Source of the DNA: Frigoriglobus tundricola
Lineage (GTDB): Bacteria; Planctomycetota; Planctomycetia; Gemmatales; Gemmataceae
Length of the DNA stretch: 64,000 nucleotides
Direction: 5' to 3'
Assembly (NCBI RefSeq): GCF_013128195.2
Contig: NZ_CP053452.2
Location: 2,170,001 to 2,234,000 of the forward strand
In this document: positions 15,711-25,017 of the stretch, piece by piece
Layout of the letters: each line of letters begins with the position of its first letter
How positions within the stretch are numbered: the first letter of the stretch is position 1
Made by a program: the position numbers and the translations under genes
Notes under the pieces: generated by a model
Databases searched by the model: none
What the model was told of the DNA's origin: nothing
The model's input: only the letters and a program-made list of their open reading frames with translations

Positions 15711-15816
15711 AAGAACCTAACCCCCCAGCCCCCTTCCCTAAGAAGGAAGGGGGAGTCGGAACCCGGGTTTGTTCCCCCTTCCTTCTTAGGGAAGGGGGCT
15801 GGGGGGTTAGGTTCTT
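15711..15816. repeat. 43-bp perfect inverted repeat between dnaG and rpoD
   Basis: The arms 15711-15753 and 15774-15816 are perfectly complementary, with a 20-base loop. The arms are C/G-homopolymer rich (CCTAACCCCCCAGCCCCC). This type of sequence recurs widely in some planctomycete and cyanobacterial genomes as a palindromic dispersed repeat; that is recalled knowledge, not tested here. It lies immediately after the dnaG stop (15822) and 95 bases before rpoD, so it could attenuate read-through into rpoD. Confidence 0.85.
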
Positions 15817-15821
15817 CCCTT

Positions 15822-17687
15822 CTATCCCGCCGAGCGCTTCGGCGGCTGCGTCTTCTGAATCCGGCGGAGCAGTTCGATCGTCTGCTCTTCGCTCGCGCCG
15901 GACAACTGGTCCTTGGCCCTCTTTGCTTCGTCCTGAGCTTTCCGATCCGCAAACCACTTTAACAGCCGCTGGAGCCACTGTTCGCGGTCCTGCATCTGTT
16001 GGCCGACCGGGTGCAACCGGTTCGCCGCCGCGTCGAAGAGGTCGGGGCGGTCGTCGAGCCGCGCGCGGAGCGATTCGAGGTCGGGCACCGCACCGGCCGC
16101 GTGGATCGCGTACAGCTCGGCGAGGATCCGCCGGAGTCCGCTGTGCGTGACCTCGTCCGGTGTCAACTGTGCAGCGGCGACCGGCACGAGCGCCGGATCG
16201 GCCAGGAGCAGCTCAACGAGCTGCCTCTCGGCCGCCTCCGCCGGACCGGTTTTCGCGCCGCCGCGGGGCCGCTCGGTCGTCGGCAACACGGTGTCCGGGC
16301 GGACGACCGGGGCGGGGCGCTGGTCCCGCTCCTTCGCCCGCTGGTCCCGCTCCTTCTGCTCGTGGCCCTTGCGCAGTTCGCCGAGCCGCGCCCACACCGT
16401 TTCCTGCTTGAGCCCGAGCCGGTGCGACAACCGCGTGACGATCAGCTCCTGTTTCACCTGGGCCGCCTGATTGGGCGTCGGCGGCGCGGCGGCCATGATC
16501 ACCAACACGTCGTCCAGGATGCGGCGGGCCGTCTCGACCGACGGCGTGGTGTTCCGTTCGAGCAAGCGGTTCAACTTAAAGTCGAGCGCGTCCACCGCCG
16601 ACGCGAGCACCTGTTTAAACGTCTCGACACCGTCGGGCCGGACGAGCAGGTCGCACGGGTCCAGCCCTTCGGGGAGCGTCGCGACGGCGAGTTCCACGTC
16701 CTGCGAGACGAAGATCTCCAGCGCGCGGTCGACGCCGGTGTACCCGCCGGCGTCGGCGTCGTACACCAGCACCACTTTCGGCACGTACCGCCGGAGCTGG
16801 GCGACGTGCCGCGCGTTCAGGGCGGTGCCCATCGTGGCAACCACCTGCGGCACGCCGCACTGGTGGGCCATCATCACGTCCGTGTACCCTTCAACGACCG
16901 CGAGGTAACCGGCCGCGGCGCCGCCGTGCCGCGCGAGGTCGAGCCCGTAGAGCAGTTCGCTTTTGGAAAACAGGGGCGTTTCGGCTGAGTTGTAGTACTT
17001 CGGAGCGCGACTGGCATACGGAGAATTCGGCATGATCCGGCCGCCGAACCCGACCACCTGCCCGCGCACGTCCTTGATGGGGAACATCACCCGGTCGCGG
17101 AAGCGGTCGTACTGCCCGCGGTTGCCGTCGCGGACGGCCGTCAGCCCGACCTCCACAAGCGTCTCTTCCGGGACGCGTTCGGACGCCGCGAGCCGCGCCA
17201 GCCAGTCGCCGTCAATGGGCGCGAAGCCGAGGCCGAAGTCGCGGACCGTTTTACCGGAGAGCTTCCGCTCGCCGAGGTACTTGCGGGCCGCCTCGCCGAT
17301 GTCGCCTTCGAGCAACTGGTAGGCGTACTTCCCCTGCGCCCACCGCATCACCTCCAGCAGCCGCGCGCGGTGGCGGTCCTGCGGAGAAACCTGCTCATCG
17401 AGCTTGATTCCGACCTTGTTTGCGAGTATGGCCCGCGCCTCCTTGAACCCGACCTTTTCCTGGTGCATGACGAACGCGAACACGTCGCCGTGCGCGCCGC
17501 ACGACCAGCACTTGTACCGCTGGCGGGCCGGGTCGATGTCGAGGGAGGGGCGGGAGTCGTTGTGGAACGGGCAAATGGCCTTGAAGACCTTACCCGCGGC
17601 GTGGAGCGCGAGGTACGAACCCACAACAGCGACAATGTCGCTGGCGGCTTTCACTTGCTTGGTTTGCTCCACCTGATCGGACGGCAC
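15822..17687 (-). CDS. dnaG: DNA primase DnaG
   Basis: A 621-residue primase that makes RNA primers at the replication fork with DnaB helicase. The N-terminal zinc finger has 'CPFHNDSRPSLDID' and 'YKCWSCGAHGDVFAF' (residues about 39-72). The catalytic core includes 'DRVMFPIKDVRGQVVGFGGR' and TOPRIM motifs 'VVEGYTDVMMAHQ' and 'LVYDADAGG' (D-A-D rather than the usual D-G-D). A charged linker of KERDQR repeats precedes the helicase-binding C-terminal domain. The GTG at 17687 with AAAGGTG upstream is the start. The gene is upstream of rpoD in the same direction, separated by the 15711-15816 hairpin. Confidence 0.96.
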   Translation of the reverse strand: MPSDQVEQTKQVKAASDIVAVVGSYLALHAAGKVFKAICPFHNDSRPSLDIDPARQRYKCWSCGAHGDVFAFVMHQEKVGFKEARAILANKVGIKLDEQVSPQDRHRARLLEVMRWAQGKYAYQLLEGDIGEAARKYLGERKLSGKTVRDFGLGFAPIDGDWLARLAASERVPEETLVEVGLTAVRDGNRGQYDRFRDRVMFPIKDVRGQVVGFGGRIMPNSPYASRAPKYYNSAETPLFSKSELLYGLDLARHGGAAAGYLAVVEGYTDVMMAHQCGVPQVVATMGTALNARHVAQLRRYVPKVVLVYDADAGGYTGVDRALEIFVSQDVELAVATLPEGLDPCDLLVRPDGVETFKQVLASAVDALDFKLNRLLERNTTPSVETARRILDDVLVIMAAAPPTPNQAAQVKQELIVTRLSHRLGLKQETVWARLGELRKGHEQKERDQRAKERDQRPAPVVRPDTVLPTTERPRGGAKTGPAEAAERQLVELLLADPALVPVAAAQLTPDEVTHSGLRRILAELYAIHAAGAVPDLESLRARLDDRPDLFDAAANRLHPVGQQMQDREQWLQRLLKWFADRKAQDEAKRAKDQLSGASEEQTIELLRRIQKTQPPKRSAG

Positions 17688-18351
17688 GTTGCACCTTTCG
17701 AAGTGTAAAGTTAAAAATGAGAAGCAGAAAATGACGGATCACTGTCCGTATTTTCAACTATTCATTTTTCCTTTTTCACTGAAAGCGGCGGTCGGCCTTG
17801 GCGGTTGTCGGGCGTCCCGTTATCCCCGTGCTTGGTGGAGCAGGCGTACCAGCAGTGTCACGCGCCCTTCTATTAGAAAACTATTAGAAGAGTGCAGCCG
17901 GTAGGGTCGCCGTGTGGGGTGGGGTAGCCTCGATCGGTGCCGTGGCTCCTCTGAGCCATAAAGGTCGGTGCATCAATCCGTTGATGCTTGGCGAATTATA
18001 GCCGGTCGCGGGGCGCCGTCAAGGCAGCCTCCCGCCCGACCGCCGCACCCCGCAAACTTACCCCACAGCCCGGAATCCGGCCCATCTGCCGGCGCGGATT
18101 CCGCCCCTCCCGCCGCCCCCCGCGCCGGTCTTTCGGGCGCGTGCGCCCGCGTCCGCAGAACCGGCGCCGCAGTCGGTCCCGTCGGGCAACTGCCCGCGGC
18201 GCCCGAGTTCCGTGCCCCCGGTACCCACGTCCTTCACGCCCAGCTCCGTTTTTGACGGCACAAAAACGCGTCGTCTTCTCGATTGTTCTGTCTCGGCGAA
18301 CGGGGTAAACTGCGGGGAAGATAGTTGCCCTGACCGGTAAGAGACGATCCG
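17688..18351. other. Intergenic region, divergent promoter area
   Basis: A 664-base gap between the divergent dnaG and the SHOCT-like protein gene. Positions 17700-17783 form an imperfect AT-rich inverted repeat (AGTGTAAAGTTAAAAATG against AGTGAAAAAGGAAAAATG on the other strand). The sequence TATTAGAA occurs twice near 17873-17888. No coding frame is convincing; GC rises sharply after 18000. Confidence 0.5.
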
Positions 18352-18804
18352 ATGTGGTCGCTGTTCCTGTTCGCTCAGACGCGCGAAGACCCGCTCCGGC
18401 GTCCCGAGGTGGTTTGGGGGGTGATCGGGCTCACGGTCGCTCTGCTCGCCGGCGCCGCGGTCATATACGCGGTCGATCGGTGGCGCAAGAGAGCGATGGC
18501 TGCCGTGACCGATACCGACGAGGCCGGTTCGCTCACCAGCTTCCGGGACATGTTCGAAAGCGGCGAGATCACCGAAGCGGAATACGCGGAGCTGCGCCGC
18601 CGCGTCGCGGAGAAGGTGAAGAAGAAGCCGGCTGCCGCCGTCGCGGAAACCAAGCTGCTCCCACCCGCCCCGTCGCGGCCCGCTTCTTCGCCACCACAAG
18701 GCGCCTCGAACGTTGCGCCCGTTACCGACTCTTCGCCACCACCCGCGCCACCGGGCGCGCCGGGCGTACCGCCCGAACCGCCCCCGCCGCCATCGAGCGC
18801 GTAG
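18352..18804 (+). CDS. Single-pass membrane protein with SHOCT-like segment and Pro-rich tail
   Basis: A 150-residue protein with one N-terminal membrane helix ('VVWGVIGLTVALLAGAAVIY', about residues 20-40). A short helical segment, 'SLTSFRDMFESGEITEAEYA', follows and fits the SHOCT-like pattern (F..lfe.GlIteeEye..K..). The C-terminal tail is disordered and rich in Ala, Pro and Ser (about residues 95-150, ending PPEPPPPPSSA). SHOCT-type segments are small oligomerisation or interaction modules. It sits 185 bases upstream of clpX on the same strand, but whether they share a transcript is unclear. Confidence 0.75.
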   Translation: MWSLFLFAQTREDPLRRPEVVWGVIGLTVALLAGAAVIYAVDRWRKRAMAAVTDTDEAGSLTSFRDMFESGEITEAEYAELRRRVAEKVKKKPAAAVAETKLLPPAPSRPASSPPQGASNVAPVTDSSPPPAPPGAPGVPPEPPPPPSSA

Positions 18805-18989
18805 GCGGCGCCGCGGGCAGAACCGGCGCAATCTACCGGCAAATCGGCGCGATTGCACCTGTTCTCCCGTTCCGGTGCGACTCGACTCGTCCTCGCGGGT
18901 ATTATTAGGCTGAAGATGGGAGTGCCCATCGGCCACAGCTCGGAACTCTGACCCTCCGCCAATCCGGCATCATCAGATCGGGGAGCCCA

Positions 18990-20282
18990 ATGCCTTCGGA
19001 CCGCACCACCGGTGACTCTGGCGGACGCCGCCCGCCCGGCACCGCCGGCCGCAATCGGAACGCGTACTGCTCGTTCTGTCGCCGCAGCCACCGCGACGTC
19101 GGCCCCCTCGTTGAAGGGCCGGGCGACGTGTACATCTGCGGCGAGTGCATCGAGCTGTGCCAGTCGATCATCGACCAGGAGAAGAAGCGCCGGGGCGGGC
19201 CGAAGACGACGACGTCCAACACGCCGGCGCCGCGCACCATCAAAGAGAAGCTCGACTCCTACGTGATCGGGCAGCAGCGCGCGAAGAAGGTGCTGTCGGT
19301 CGCGGTCCACAACCACTACAAGCGGTTGTCGATCGGCGACGCCCGCGACGTCGAGATCGAGAAGAGCAACATCCTCTTCGTCGGCCCGACCGGCAGCGGC
19401 AAGACGCTCCTGGCCCGGACGCTGGCGAAGATCCTCGACGTGCCCTTCGCCATCGGCGACGCCACCACCCTCACCGAGGCCGGGTACGTCGGCGAGGACG
19501 TCGAGAACCTGCTGCTGAAGCTCCTGCACGCGGCCGACTTCGACATCGAGGCGGCGCAGCGCGGGATCATCTACATCGACGAGATCGACAAGATCGCGAA
19601 GACCAGCCAGAACGTCTCGATCACCCGCGACGTGTCCGGCGAGGGCGTGCAGCAGGCGCTCCTGAAGATGCTCGAGGGCACCGTGTCCAACGTGCCGCCG
19701 CAGGGCGGCCGCAAGCACCCCGAGCAGCAGTACATTCAGGTCGACACGTCGAACATCCTGTTCATCTGCGGCGGCACGTTCGTCGGCCTCGAGGACATCA
19801 TCTCGCGGCGGCTGGGCCGCAAGTCGATCGGCTTCGGTGCGGTGGAGAAGGAGCAGAAGGAGAAGTCGCTGGGCGAGCTCCTGAGCCAGGTGACCGCGGA
19901 CGACCTGATCGAGTTCGGGATGATCCCCGAGTTCGTCGGCCGGTTGCCGGTGCTGGCGCCGCTCGACCCGCTGGACGAAGAGGCGATGCTCCGCATCCTC
20001 ACGGAGCCCAAGAACGCCCTGGTGCGCCAGTACCAGAAGCTGTTCGAGATGGAGGGCGCGGAGGTGGAGTTCGAGGTGGCGGCGCTCAAGGAGATCGCGC
20101 GGCTGGCGAAGGCCCGCGACACCGGCGCCCGCGGCCTGCGGGCCATCGTGGAGGACGTGATGCTGGACGTGATGTACGACCTGCCGGAGATGGAGCACAA
20201 GGGCAAGCACGTGATCACCGCCGAGGTGGTCCGCGGCGAGCGCAAGCTCGGCGAGAAGAAGCCCGGGAAGAAGAGCGCGTGA
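18990..20282 (+). CDS. clpX: ClpX, ATPase subunit of Clp protease
   Basis: A 430-residue AAA+ unfoldase that recognises and feeds substrates to ClpP. The N-terminal zinc-binding domain has '[18 protein letters not shown]' and '[11 protein letters not shown]'. Walker A is '[18 protein letters not shown]', Walker B is '[11 protein letters not shown]', and the pore loop motif 'GYVGEDVE' and sensor regions are present, with '[11 protein letters not shown]' resembling the ClpP-interaction region. GGGGAG precedes the ATG by 5 bases. A strong terminator follows at 20304-20340, so clpX ends its transcript. clpP is not in the window. Confidence 0.97.
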   Translation: MPSDRTTGDSGGRRPPGTAGRNRNAYCSFCRRSHRDVGPLVEGPGDVYICGECIELCQSIIDQEKKRRGGPKTTTSNTPAPRTIKEKLDSYVIGQQRAKKVLSVAVHNHYKRLSIGDARDVEIEKSNILFVGPTGSGKTLLARTLAKILDVPFAIGDATTLTEAGYVGEDVENLLLKLLHAADFDIEAAQRGIIYIDEIDKIAKTSQNVSITRDVSGEGVQQALLKMLEGTVSNVPPQGGRKHPEQQYIQVDTSNILFICGGTFVGLEDIISRRLGRKSIGFGAVEKEQKEKSLGELLSQVTADDLIEFGMIPEFVGRLPVLAPLDPLDEEAMLRILTEPKNALVRQYQKLFEMEGAEVEFEVAALKEIARLAKARDTGARGLRAIVEDVMLDVMYDLPEMEHKGKHVITAEVVRGERKLGEKKPGKKSA

Positions 20283-20303
20283 CACTGGGGGGTGACACGC
20301 CGA

Positions 20304-20340
20304 CGCCCGCGGAGGAGGCTCCGCGGGCGTTTTTGTTTTT
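20304..20340 (+). terminator. Rho-independent terminator of clpX
   Basis: A 10-bp G/C-rich stem (CGCCCGCGGA and its complement) with a short loop, followed by TTTTTGTTTTT. It is positioned 22 bases after the clpX stop. Confidence 0.93.
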
Positions 20341-20832
20341 GGTAGCATTCGCGCGTTGCGACACATCCACTCACCGTCACATGAGAAGGAGGAACGCGAA
20401 TGCGGCGGCGTTGGATCGTGGTATTGGCGCTATCCACTTTCCATTCCGGAGCCGTCCTTGCCGACGGGGCTTCTCCGGATCGTTCGCCCGTCCCTCACGA
20501 TCTCGTCATTGAAATTGACTCCGACTTTCCGGCCTATCGCTTTTGGCTCGTCTCCCAACGCGGGGTCGAGCCTCTGGATCCGGCTCCGGGCCGACCCCTT
20601 CTGGTGAGCGGAGACGGGAGGAACGGGAGCCACCGTATCGCCAACATCGTCGCAGCTCCGGCCGAGCTGGGAGACGAGATCGGATTGAACCACCTTCCGT
20701 CCGGCGCGGTTCGTTCGGCAGAGATCGATTTCCGTAAATACGTGCCGTTCTACGACTCCCGCGAGCGCGTGGTGGTCCGTTACCGGCTGGACTTCGTACC
20801 CGGCCGGCACGTCCGGTTGATACAGACGGACG

Positions 20833-22423
20833 GTAACCGTTCACAGGAGACTGGCCCTGCGTTTTTCAGGGCTTTTTGCATGAGGTCCGTGAGTGGTTGC
20901 CTCACATACCCGTCTTCCGTAATTGAACGGACGCGATGACGCCTGTCCCTCAACCGCCGGAACTCCCGAGCGACCTGCCCCCACAGGTCGTGGCGTATAT
21001 CCGCATTCTTGAGGCCACGATTGCCGAACTCACCGCCCAGGTCACCGGGCTCACCACCCGCGTCGCGGAACTCGAGGCCCGTCTCAACCAGAACTCCACC
21101 AACTCGTCCAAGCCCCCTTCGTCCGACGCCCCGCACGTGAAACCGGCCCCGCCCAAGCCGCCCTCGGGCAAGAGACGAGGCGGGCAACCGGGGCACCCCA
21201 AAGCCGAACGCACCCTGCTGCCGCCCGATGAGATCCGGGCACTTAAGCCGTCCACGTGCCGGGACTGTGCGCACCCGTTGACCGGGGACGACCCACAACC
21301 GGCCGTTCATCAGGTCCACGAGATCCCCGTCATCACGCCTCACGTCACCGAGTATCGGTGCCACCGGCTCCGGTGCCCGCACTGCGGCACGACGACCGCG
21401 GCGACGGTGCCGGCCGAGGCGGCGACCGGATACGGACCCCGGGCTCAGGCGGTGGCCGCGGTGCTCACCGGCTCGTGCCGCCTGGGCAAGCGCGGCACGA
21501 GCCAATTGTTCGCCGACCTGTTCGGCCTGCCCCTGAGCCCGGCGATGGTGTGCAAGCTCCAGCACCGAACCGCGGAGGCGTTGAAGCCGGTGGCCGAGGA
21601 CGCCCTGATCTACACCCGCGGACAACCGGCCAACGTGGACGAGACCGGCTGGACCCAAGGCCGCAAGCGGGCCTGGTTGTGGGTGGCCGTGACCACGTTC
21701 GTGGTGGCCTTCCTGATCCGAAAGACCCGGGGCCGAAGCGCCTTCGATGATCTGCGAGCGGGCTCGACGGCCGTCCACACGACCGACCGGTATCCGGTGT
21801 ACACGCACCTTTCCAAGCACACGCGCCAGCTGTGCTGGGCGCACCTGCGTCGCGATTTCCAGGCGATGATCGACCGCGGCGGTTCCGGGACGGCGATCGG
21901 TGCGGCTCTGTTGGCGAGTTCGGACGCCTTGTTCGAGCATTGGTATCGGGTCCGGGACGGAACCCTCGCGCGGTCCACATTCCGATCGAACTACGTCCCC
22001 GAATTGCGTCACCAGATCGGCGAGCACCTGCGGACCGGGGCTGCGTGCGGCTGCGCCAAGACCGCCGCCACCTGCGGCGACCTGTTGGCCGTCGAGGCGT
22101 CGTTGTGGACGTTCGCGCGGGTCGTCGGTGTGGAACCGACCAACAACGCGGCCGAGCGCGAGGTGCGCCACGCGGTGTGCTGGCGCAAAACCAGCTTCGG
22201 GACCGACAGCGAACGCGGGAGCCGATTCGTGGAACGCATCTTGACGGTCCTCGCCTCGTGCCGCCGGCAGAACCGCAACGTATTGGCATTCCTCACCGAC
22301 GCCATCCGCGCACACCGCAATGGCGAGCCGGCACCGACACTGCTCCCGGCCTAATCCGAATTCCCTCACGGCGTCGGCATATCAATTCGCTGATATGCCG
22401 ACGTCTCACCTGTGAACGGCTAC
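20833..22423 (+). mobile_element. IS66-family insertion sequence (single transposase) with 8-bp target duplication
   Basis: The 1591-bp element has imperfect inverted ends: GTAACCGTTCACAGG at 20833-20847 and its near-complement at 22409-22423 (one mismatch in 15). Exact 8-base direct repeats GACGGACG flank it (20825-20832 and 22424-22431), the size expected for IS66. It carries one transposase gene and no tnpA/tnpB accessory genes, as in the ISBst12-like subgroup. A small palindrome, GCATATCAATTCGCTGATATGC, lies near its right end. Confidence 0.92.
20936..22354 (+). CDS. IS66-family transposase
   Basis: A 472-residue transposase. The N-terminus has a leucine-zipper-like segment (about residues 20-50) and the family motif 'NQNSTNSSKPPSSD'. 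A zinc finger (C-x2-C type, 'CRDCAHP', 'CPHCGTTT') follows. The DDE core has 'NVDETGW' (first Asp), 'TTDRYPVY' (second Asp) and 'PTNNAAEREVR' (Glu). All catalytic residues are present and the frame is intact, so the element may be active. It is the only gene of the element at 20833-22423. Confidence 0.93.
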   Translation: MTPVPQPPELPSDLPPQVVAYIRILEATIAELTAQVTGLTTRVAELEARLNQNSTNSSKPPSSDAPHVKPAPPKPPSGKRRGGQPGHPKAERTLLPPDEIRALKPSTCRDCAHPLTGDDPQPAVHQVHEIPVITPHVTEYRCHRLRCPHCGTTTAATVPAEAATGYGPRAQAVAAVLTGSCRLGKRGTSQLFADLFGLPLSPAMVCKLQHRTAEALKPVAEDALIYTRGQPANVDETGWTQGRKRAWLWVAVTTFVVAFLIRKTRGRSAFDDLRAGSTAVHTTDRYPVYTHLSKHTRQLCWAHLRRDFQAMIDRGGSGTAIGAALLASSDALFEHWYRVRDGTLARSTFRSNYVPELRHQIGEHLRTGAACGCAKTAATCGDLLAVEASLWTFARVVGVEPTNNAAEREVRHAVCWRKTSFGTDSERGSRFVERILTVLASCRRQNRNVLAFLTDAIRAHRNGEPAPTLLPA

Positions 22424-22559
22424 GACGGACGAGAACACCGGGAGCCGGTGGATCAAGGGTGCGTGGGTGGGGGCAGGCGTTCTCGCTGGTGTTGCCGTTA
22501 TCGGGGGCGGACTCTGGGTCGGACGCCGAATGGTACGCGCGAACACGCTGGGTCCGTAA

Positions 22560-23550
22560 CCCCATATCAGGACGCGATCGCCGAACTATCTGGCCACGTT
22601 AATATCGACCACTCACGAAGTGTGGACTATCCGCGTTGGCACGTCGAAATCACCGACACCCGCATCGCGGCCGACGCGTTCGATAGCCAACCGTACTGCC
22701 GGACCTCGGCCGGGCTGGGTGTTACAGGGGTAATGCCTTCGTCTTCCCGATCGCAAGTTCCTAACTGGATTAGCACATACGACCGTGGGCCTTCGCTGCC
22801 CAGAGAGCTGCTCACTCAGCATCGGCCTCTTGTATCGGGTCGAACGAGCGCAAATCGCATCGGAAGCGGTCGCGTCGATAAGTCACACTTAATAGTTAAC
22901 AAATGTTATATTAATAGCCTTTCTCGGTTTCCGATCGGCTACTAAATTTTGTTGAATTTTCTCGATTTATGCATTGACATGGTTTTGCCGGTCGATTAGC
23001 ATTCCCCCTGAGTCCACGAATCATTATCGGACCTATCAGCCACAGATTATTTTAGCCTGTCGATTTTTCATGTTTAACAGACCGAGAAACGGTCTAATAG
23101 ATTATTTTTATATGCACATTTAAGTATCGGAACAATGTACCGATTCGCTCCCCGTGCGCCACCTCCCCGGTCTGCTTGCGGCCAGTGCGCGCTCCTTCCC
23201 GTCCCAACCGTTGCTTGAAGAACAGCGCCTCCAGCGCGCATCACGACTTACCAACCGAGGGCCGTGCCATCTGCGCGCTCGCCCTGGCGCTCTGTCCCGC
23301 CAGCGCCCCGGCAGCGGACCTGAAGGCCGCAGTCGGGGTGCTGAGTTGGACGATTCAAAGGCGCGGGACGTGGCGAGCAAGAAGTTCGGCGCCGCCGGAC
23401 CGCTCATTGCTTCCGCCAACGGGTCGGTCACAGACGGGTTTGTTTAGCTGTTCGATCTGCACGCCGTGGTTGTTTGAGAGCGTACGCCGCCCATGCCACC
23501 AGGGCTCGCTCTACAACAGCGCCGGATCGAACACCAACAAAGAGGACGCG
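22560..23550 (+). promoter_or_regulatory. Long AT-rich intergenic region with a promoter-like site
   Basis: About 990 bases without a convincing gene. Positions about 22870-23135 are markedly AT-rich against a GC-rich background. Within it, TTGACA (22974-22979), a 17-base spacer and TAGCAT (22997-23002) resemble a sigma-70 promoter reading toward the HEAT-repeat gene at 23551. The part 22560-22850 and the part 23140-23540 read open for short stretches in several frames but show no family motifs; old gene remnants are possible. Confidence 0.5.
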
Positions 23551-24945
23551 ATGTACCGCTCTGCTGTCATCATTACCGTCGCCGTTGGGCTGTTCGGCGT
23601 CGGATCGTTACCCGTCCCTTCGCGTGTCGAAGCGGGTCAACCTGACGAGATCCGGGATCTCACGCAAGCACTCACCCGCGCGAGTAGCCCAGAACCCGGC
23701 GAGTGCATCCGCGGCCTGGAAGCCATACCCCGCTTCGCCCCCGCCAAACGAGACGAACTGGTAGCGCAAGCAATTTCACGGGCCTGTGGTCATAAAAACA
23801 CGAACGTTCGCGAAGCGGCTTGTCGAGCCGCCGGCCAACTGATCAGAACAGCGCCGGAGTATCAGTCCGTCTGTCCTTTTACAAAACTTCTTGATGATCC
23901 GGCAATCAGCGTCCGATTTGCGGCTCTCGACGCCATAGCAGAGCGGGGCACCCCTTATACACCCGGCGAGCTTCGGGTTCTTGGCCGCCTGCTCAAAGAC
24001 AAAATGCCCGCGACAAGGGTTCAAGTGTACGTCCACCTCCAATTGGCGGGTGAGCGGTCGTGCTTGTGGCGGAGCAGTGACACCGTCACCACAGTAGCCG
24101 GGCTACTGATCGAGAATCTGCAGACCGAGGCAGCCGAACTGAATCCGGAAGCCAAGAATCAGAACCTTTTACGACTGGCCGTGCTATCGCTTGGGAAAAC
24201 GGGGCGCCGGTCGCCCGACGCGGTGCCTGCATTGATCAAGGTCTACGCCCGCTTTTCGGGAGACAGTAAGCGGGATAACGAAATGCGGTACGCGGTGGTT
24301 CAGGCACTCGCAGAAATCGGGCCTTATAGCGCAAAGAATCTGCCGTTTCTCACTGGTTTGATGCGGGACGAAAAACTTCCCATTCGTGATCGCGTTTCGG
24401 CGGCCTGGGCTATCGGCAGGTTCGGACCGGTGGCAGGGGAGTTTGTCCCCGAGATGATCGCACTTCTCCGTTCGGAACTCAAGCAGTCCGATCCGGCGCC
24501 GCGCGAGGACGGTGGGATCATGGACGCTTTCGCGTGGCTCGGCGAGCTGGCAGAACCGGCCGTGCCACTCCTGCTCGAGATCGCCCAAGGCCCCGAAGAC
24601 GAACGAATCACGGGAGACGCGATCAGGGCACTTGGCGCGCTCGCACCGGTGAGCGGATCTCGCGCCGCACGCGTACTCGCCGATCTCTACTTCGCCAAAG
24701 ACCGTCACGGGCAATCGGACGCCCTTTTAAGCTCCCTCGTCAAATTCGATCGCGCCTCGACAGCGCGAGCCATCGAGGCCCTGAGAGGGAGCGACAAGTT
24801 CCGCCAGGAGAAAGCTCTTGTGCTCCTCGATCGACTTGGCGCGGACGGGAAGTCCGCGACCCCCGAACTTCGAAAAATCGCCTCCGACCAAACTCATCCG
24901 CTCCGACTTCGCGCCGAATCTGTCTTGAGCAGGCTAGAGCGTTAG
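23551..24945 (+). CDS. Secreted HEAT-repeat protein
   Basis: A 464-residue protein with an N-terminal signal-type hydrophobic stretch (about residues 5-25) and repeated helical pairs across most of its length. Typical repeat units are 'REAACRAAGQLI', 'VRFAALDAIAERG', 'RYAVVQALAEIG', 'DRVSAAWAIGRFG' and 'RITGDAIRALGALA'. This is the HEAT/Armadillo-like pattern that forms a superhelical binding surface. No catalytic motif is visible. ATG 23551 is preferred because AAGAGGAC precedes it and the hydrophobic N-terminus starts there; a 125-codon upstream extension lacks coding character. Its stop lies 73 bases before the LEPR-XLL protein, which suggests a shared transcript and perhaps a shared envelope role. 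Confidence 0.8.
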   Translation: MYRSAVIITVAVGLFGVGSLPVPSRVEAGQPDEIRDLTQALTRASSPEPGECIRGLEAIPRFAPAKRDELVAQAISRACGHKNTNVREAACRAAGQLIRTAPEYQSVCPFTKLLDDPAISVRFAALDAIAERGTPYTPGELRVLGRLLKDKMPATRVQVYVHLQLAGERSCLWRSSDTVTTVAGLLIENLQTEAAELNPEAKNQNLLRLAVLSLGKTGRRSPDAVPALIKVYARFSGDSKRDNEMRYAVVQALAEIGPYSAKNLPFLTGLMRDEKLPIRDRVSAAWAIGRFGPVAGEFVPEMIALLRSELKQSDPAPREDGGIMDAFAWLGELAEPAVPLLLEIAQGPEDERITGDAIRALGALAPVSGSRAARVLADLYFAKDRHGQSDALLSSLVKFDRASTARAIEALRGSDKFRQEKALVLLDRLGADGKSATPELRKIASDQTHPLRLRAESVLSRLER

Positions 24946-25017
24946 TCGGAACAAGACGAATCGCCCGGCTCGATATACCGAACGCACTTTTGATCGTCAC
25001 ACAAAAAGGAGTTCCAC

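Larger units (their letters stand above)
20400..22559 (+). pseudogene. Secreted, C-terminally anchored protein gene split by an IS66-family element
   Basis: The first part (20400-20832) encodes a signal peptide (MRRRWIVVLALSTFHSGAVL) and about 120 residues of a predicted extracytoplasmic domain. The coding sequence is interrupted at 20832 by an insertion sequence. If the element 20833-22423 and one copy of the 8-base target repeat are removed, the frame runs on without a shift from codon 145 into 22432-22559. That part gives ENTGSRWIKGAW followed by a transmembrane helix (VGAGVLAGVAVIGGGLWVG) and a short basic tail, then TAA at 22557. The intact protein would be 186 residues, anchored by its C-terminus. 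The function is not recognised. The present truncated product would run 36 residues into the element and lack the anchor. Confidence 0.85.

Noticed and set aside
15822..17687. D-A-D instead of D-G-D in the DnaG TOPRIM motif as a sign of inactivity
   Set aside because: Both catalytic aspartates are kept and the rest of the protein is canonical.
23176..23550. 125-codon N-terminal extension of the HEAT-repeat protein
   Set aside because: No family character, while ATG 23551 has a good ribosome-binding site and starts a signal peptide.
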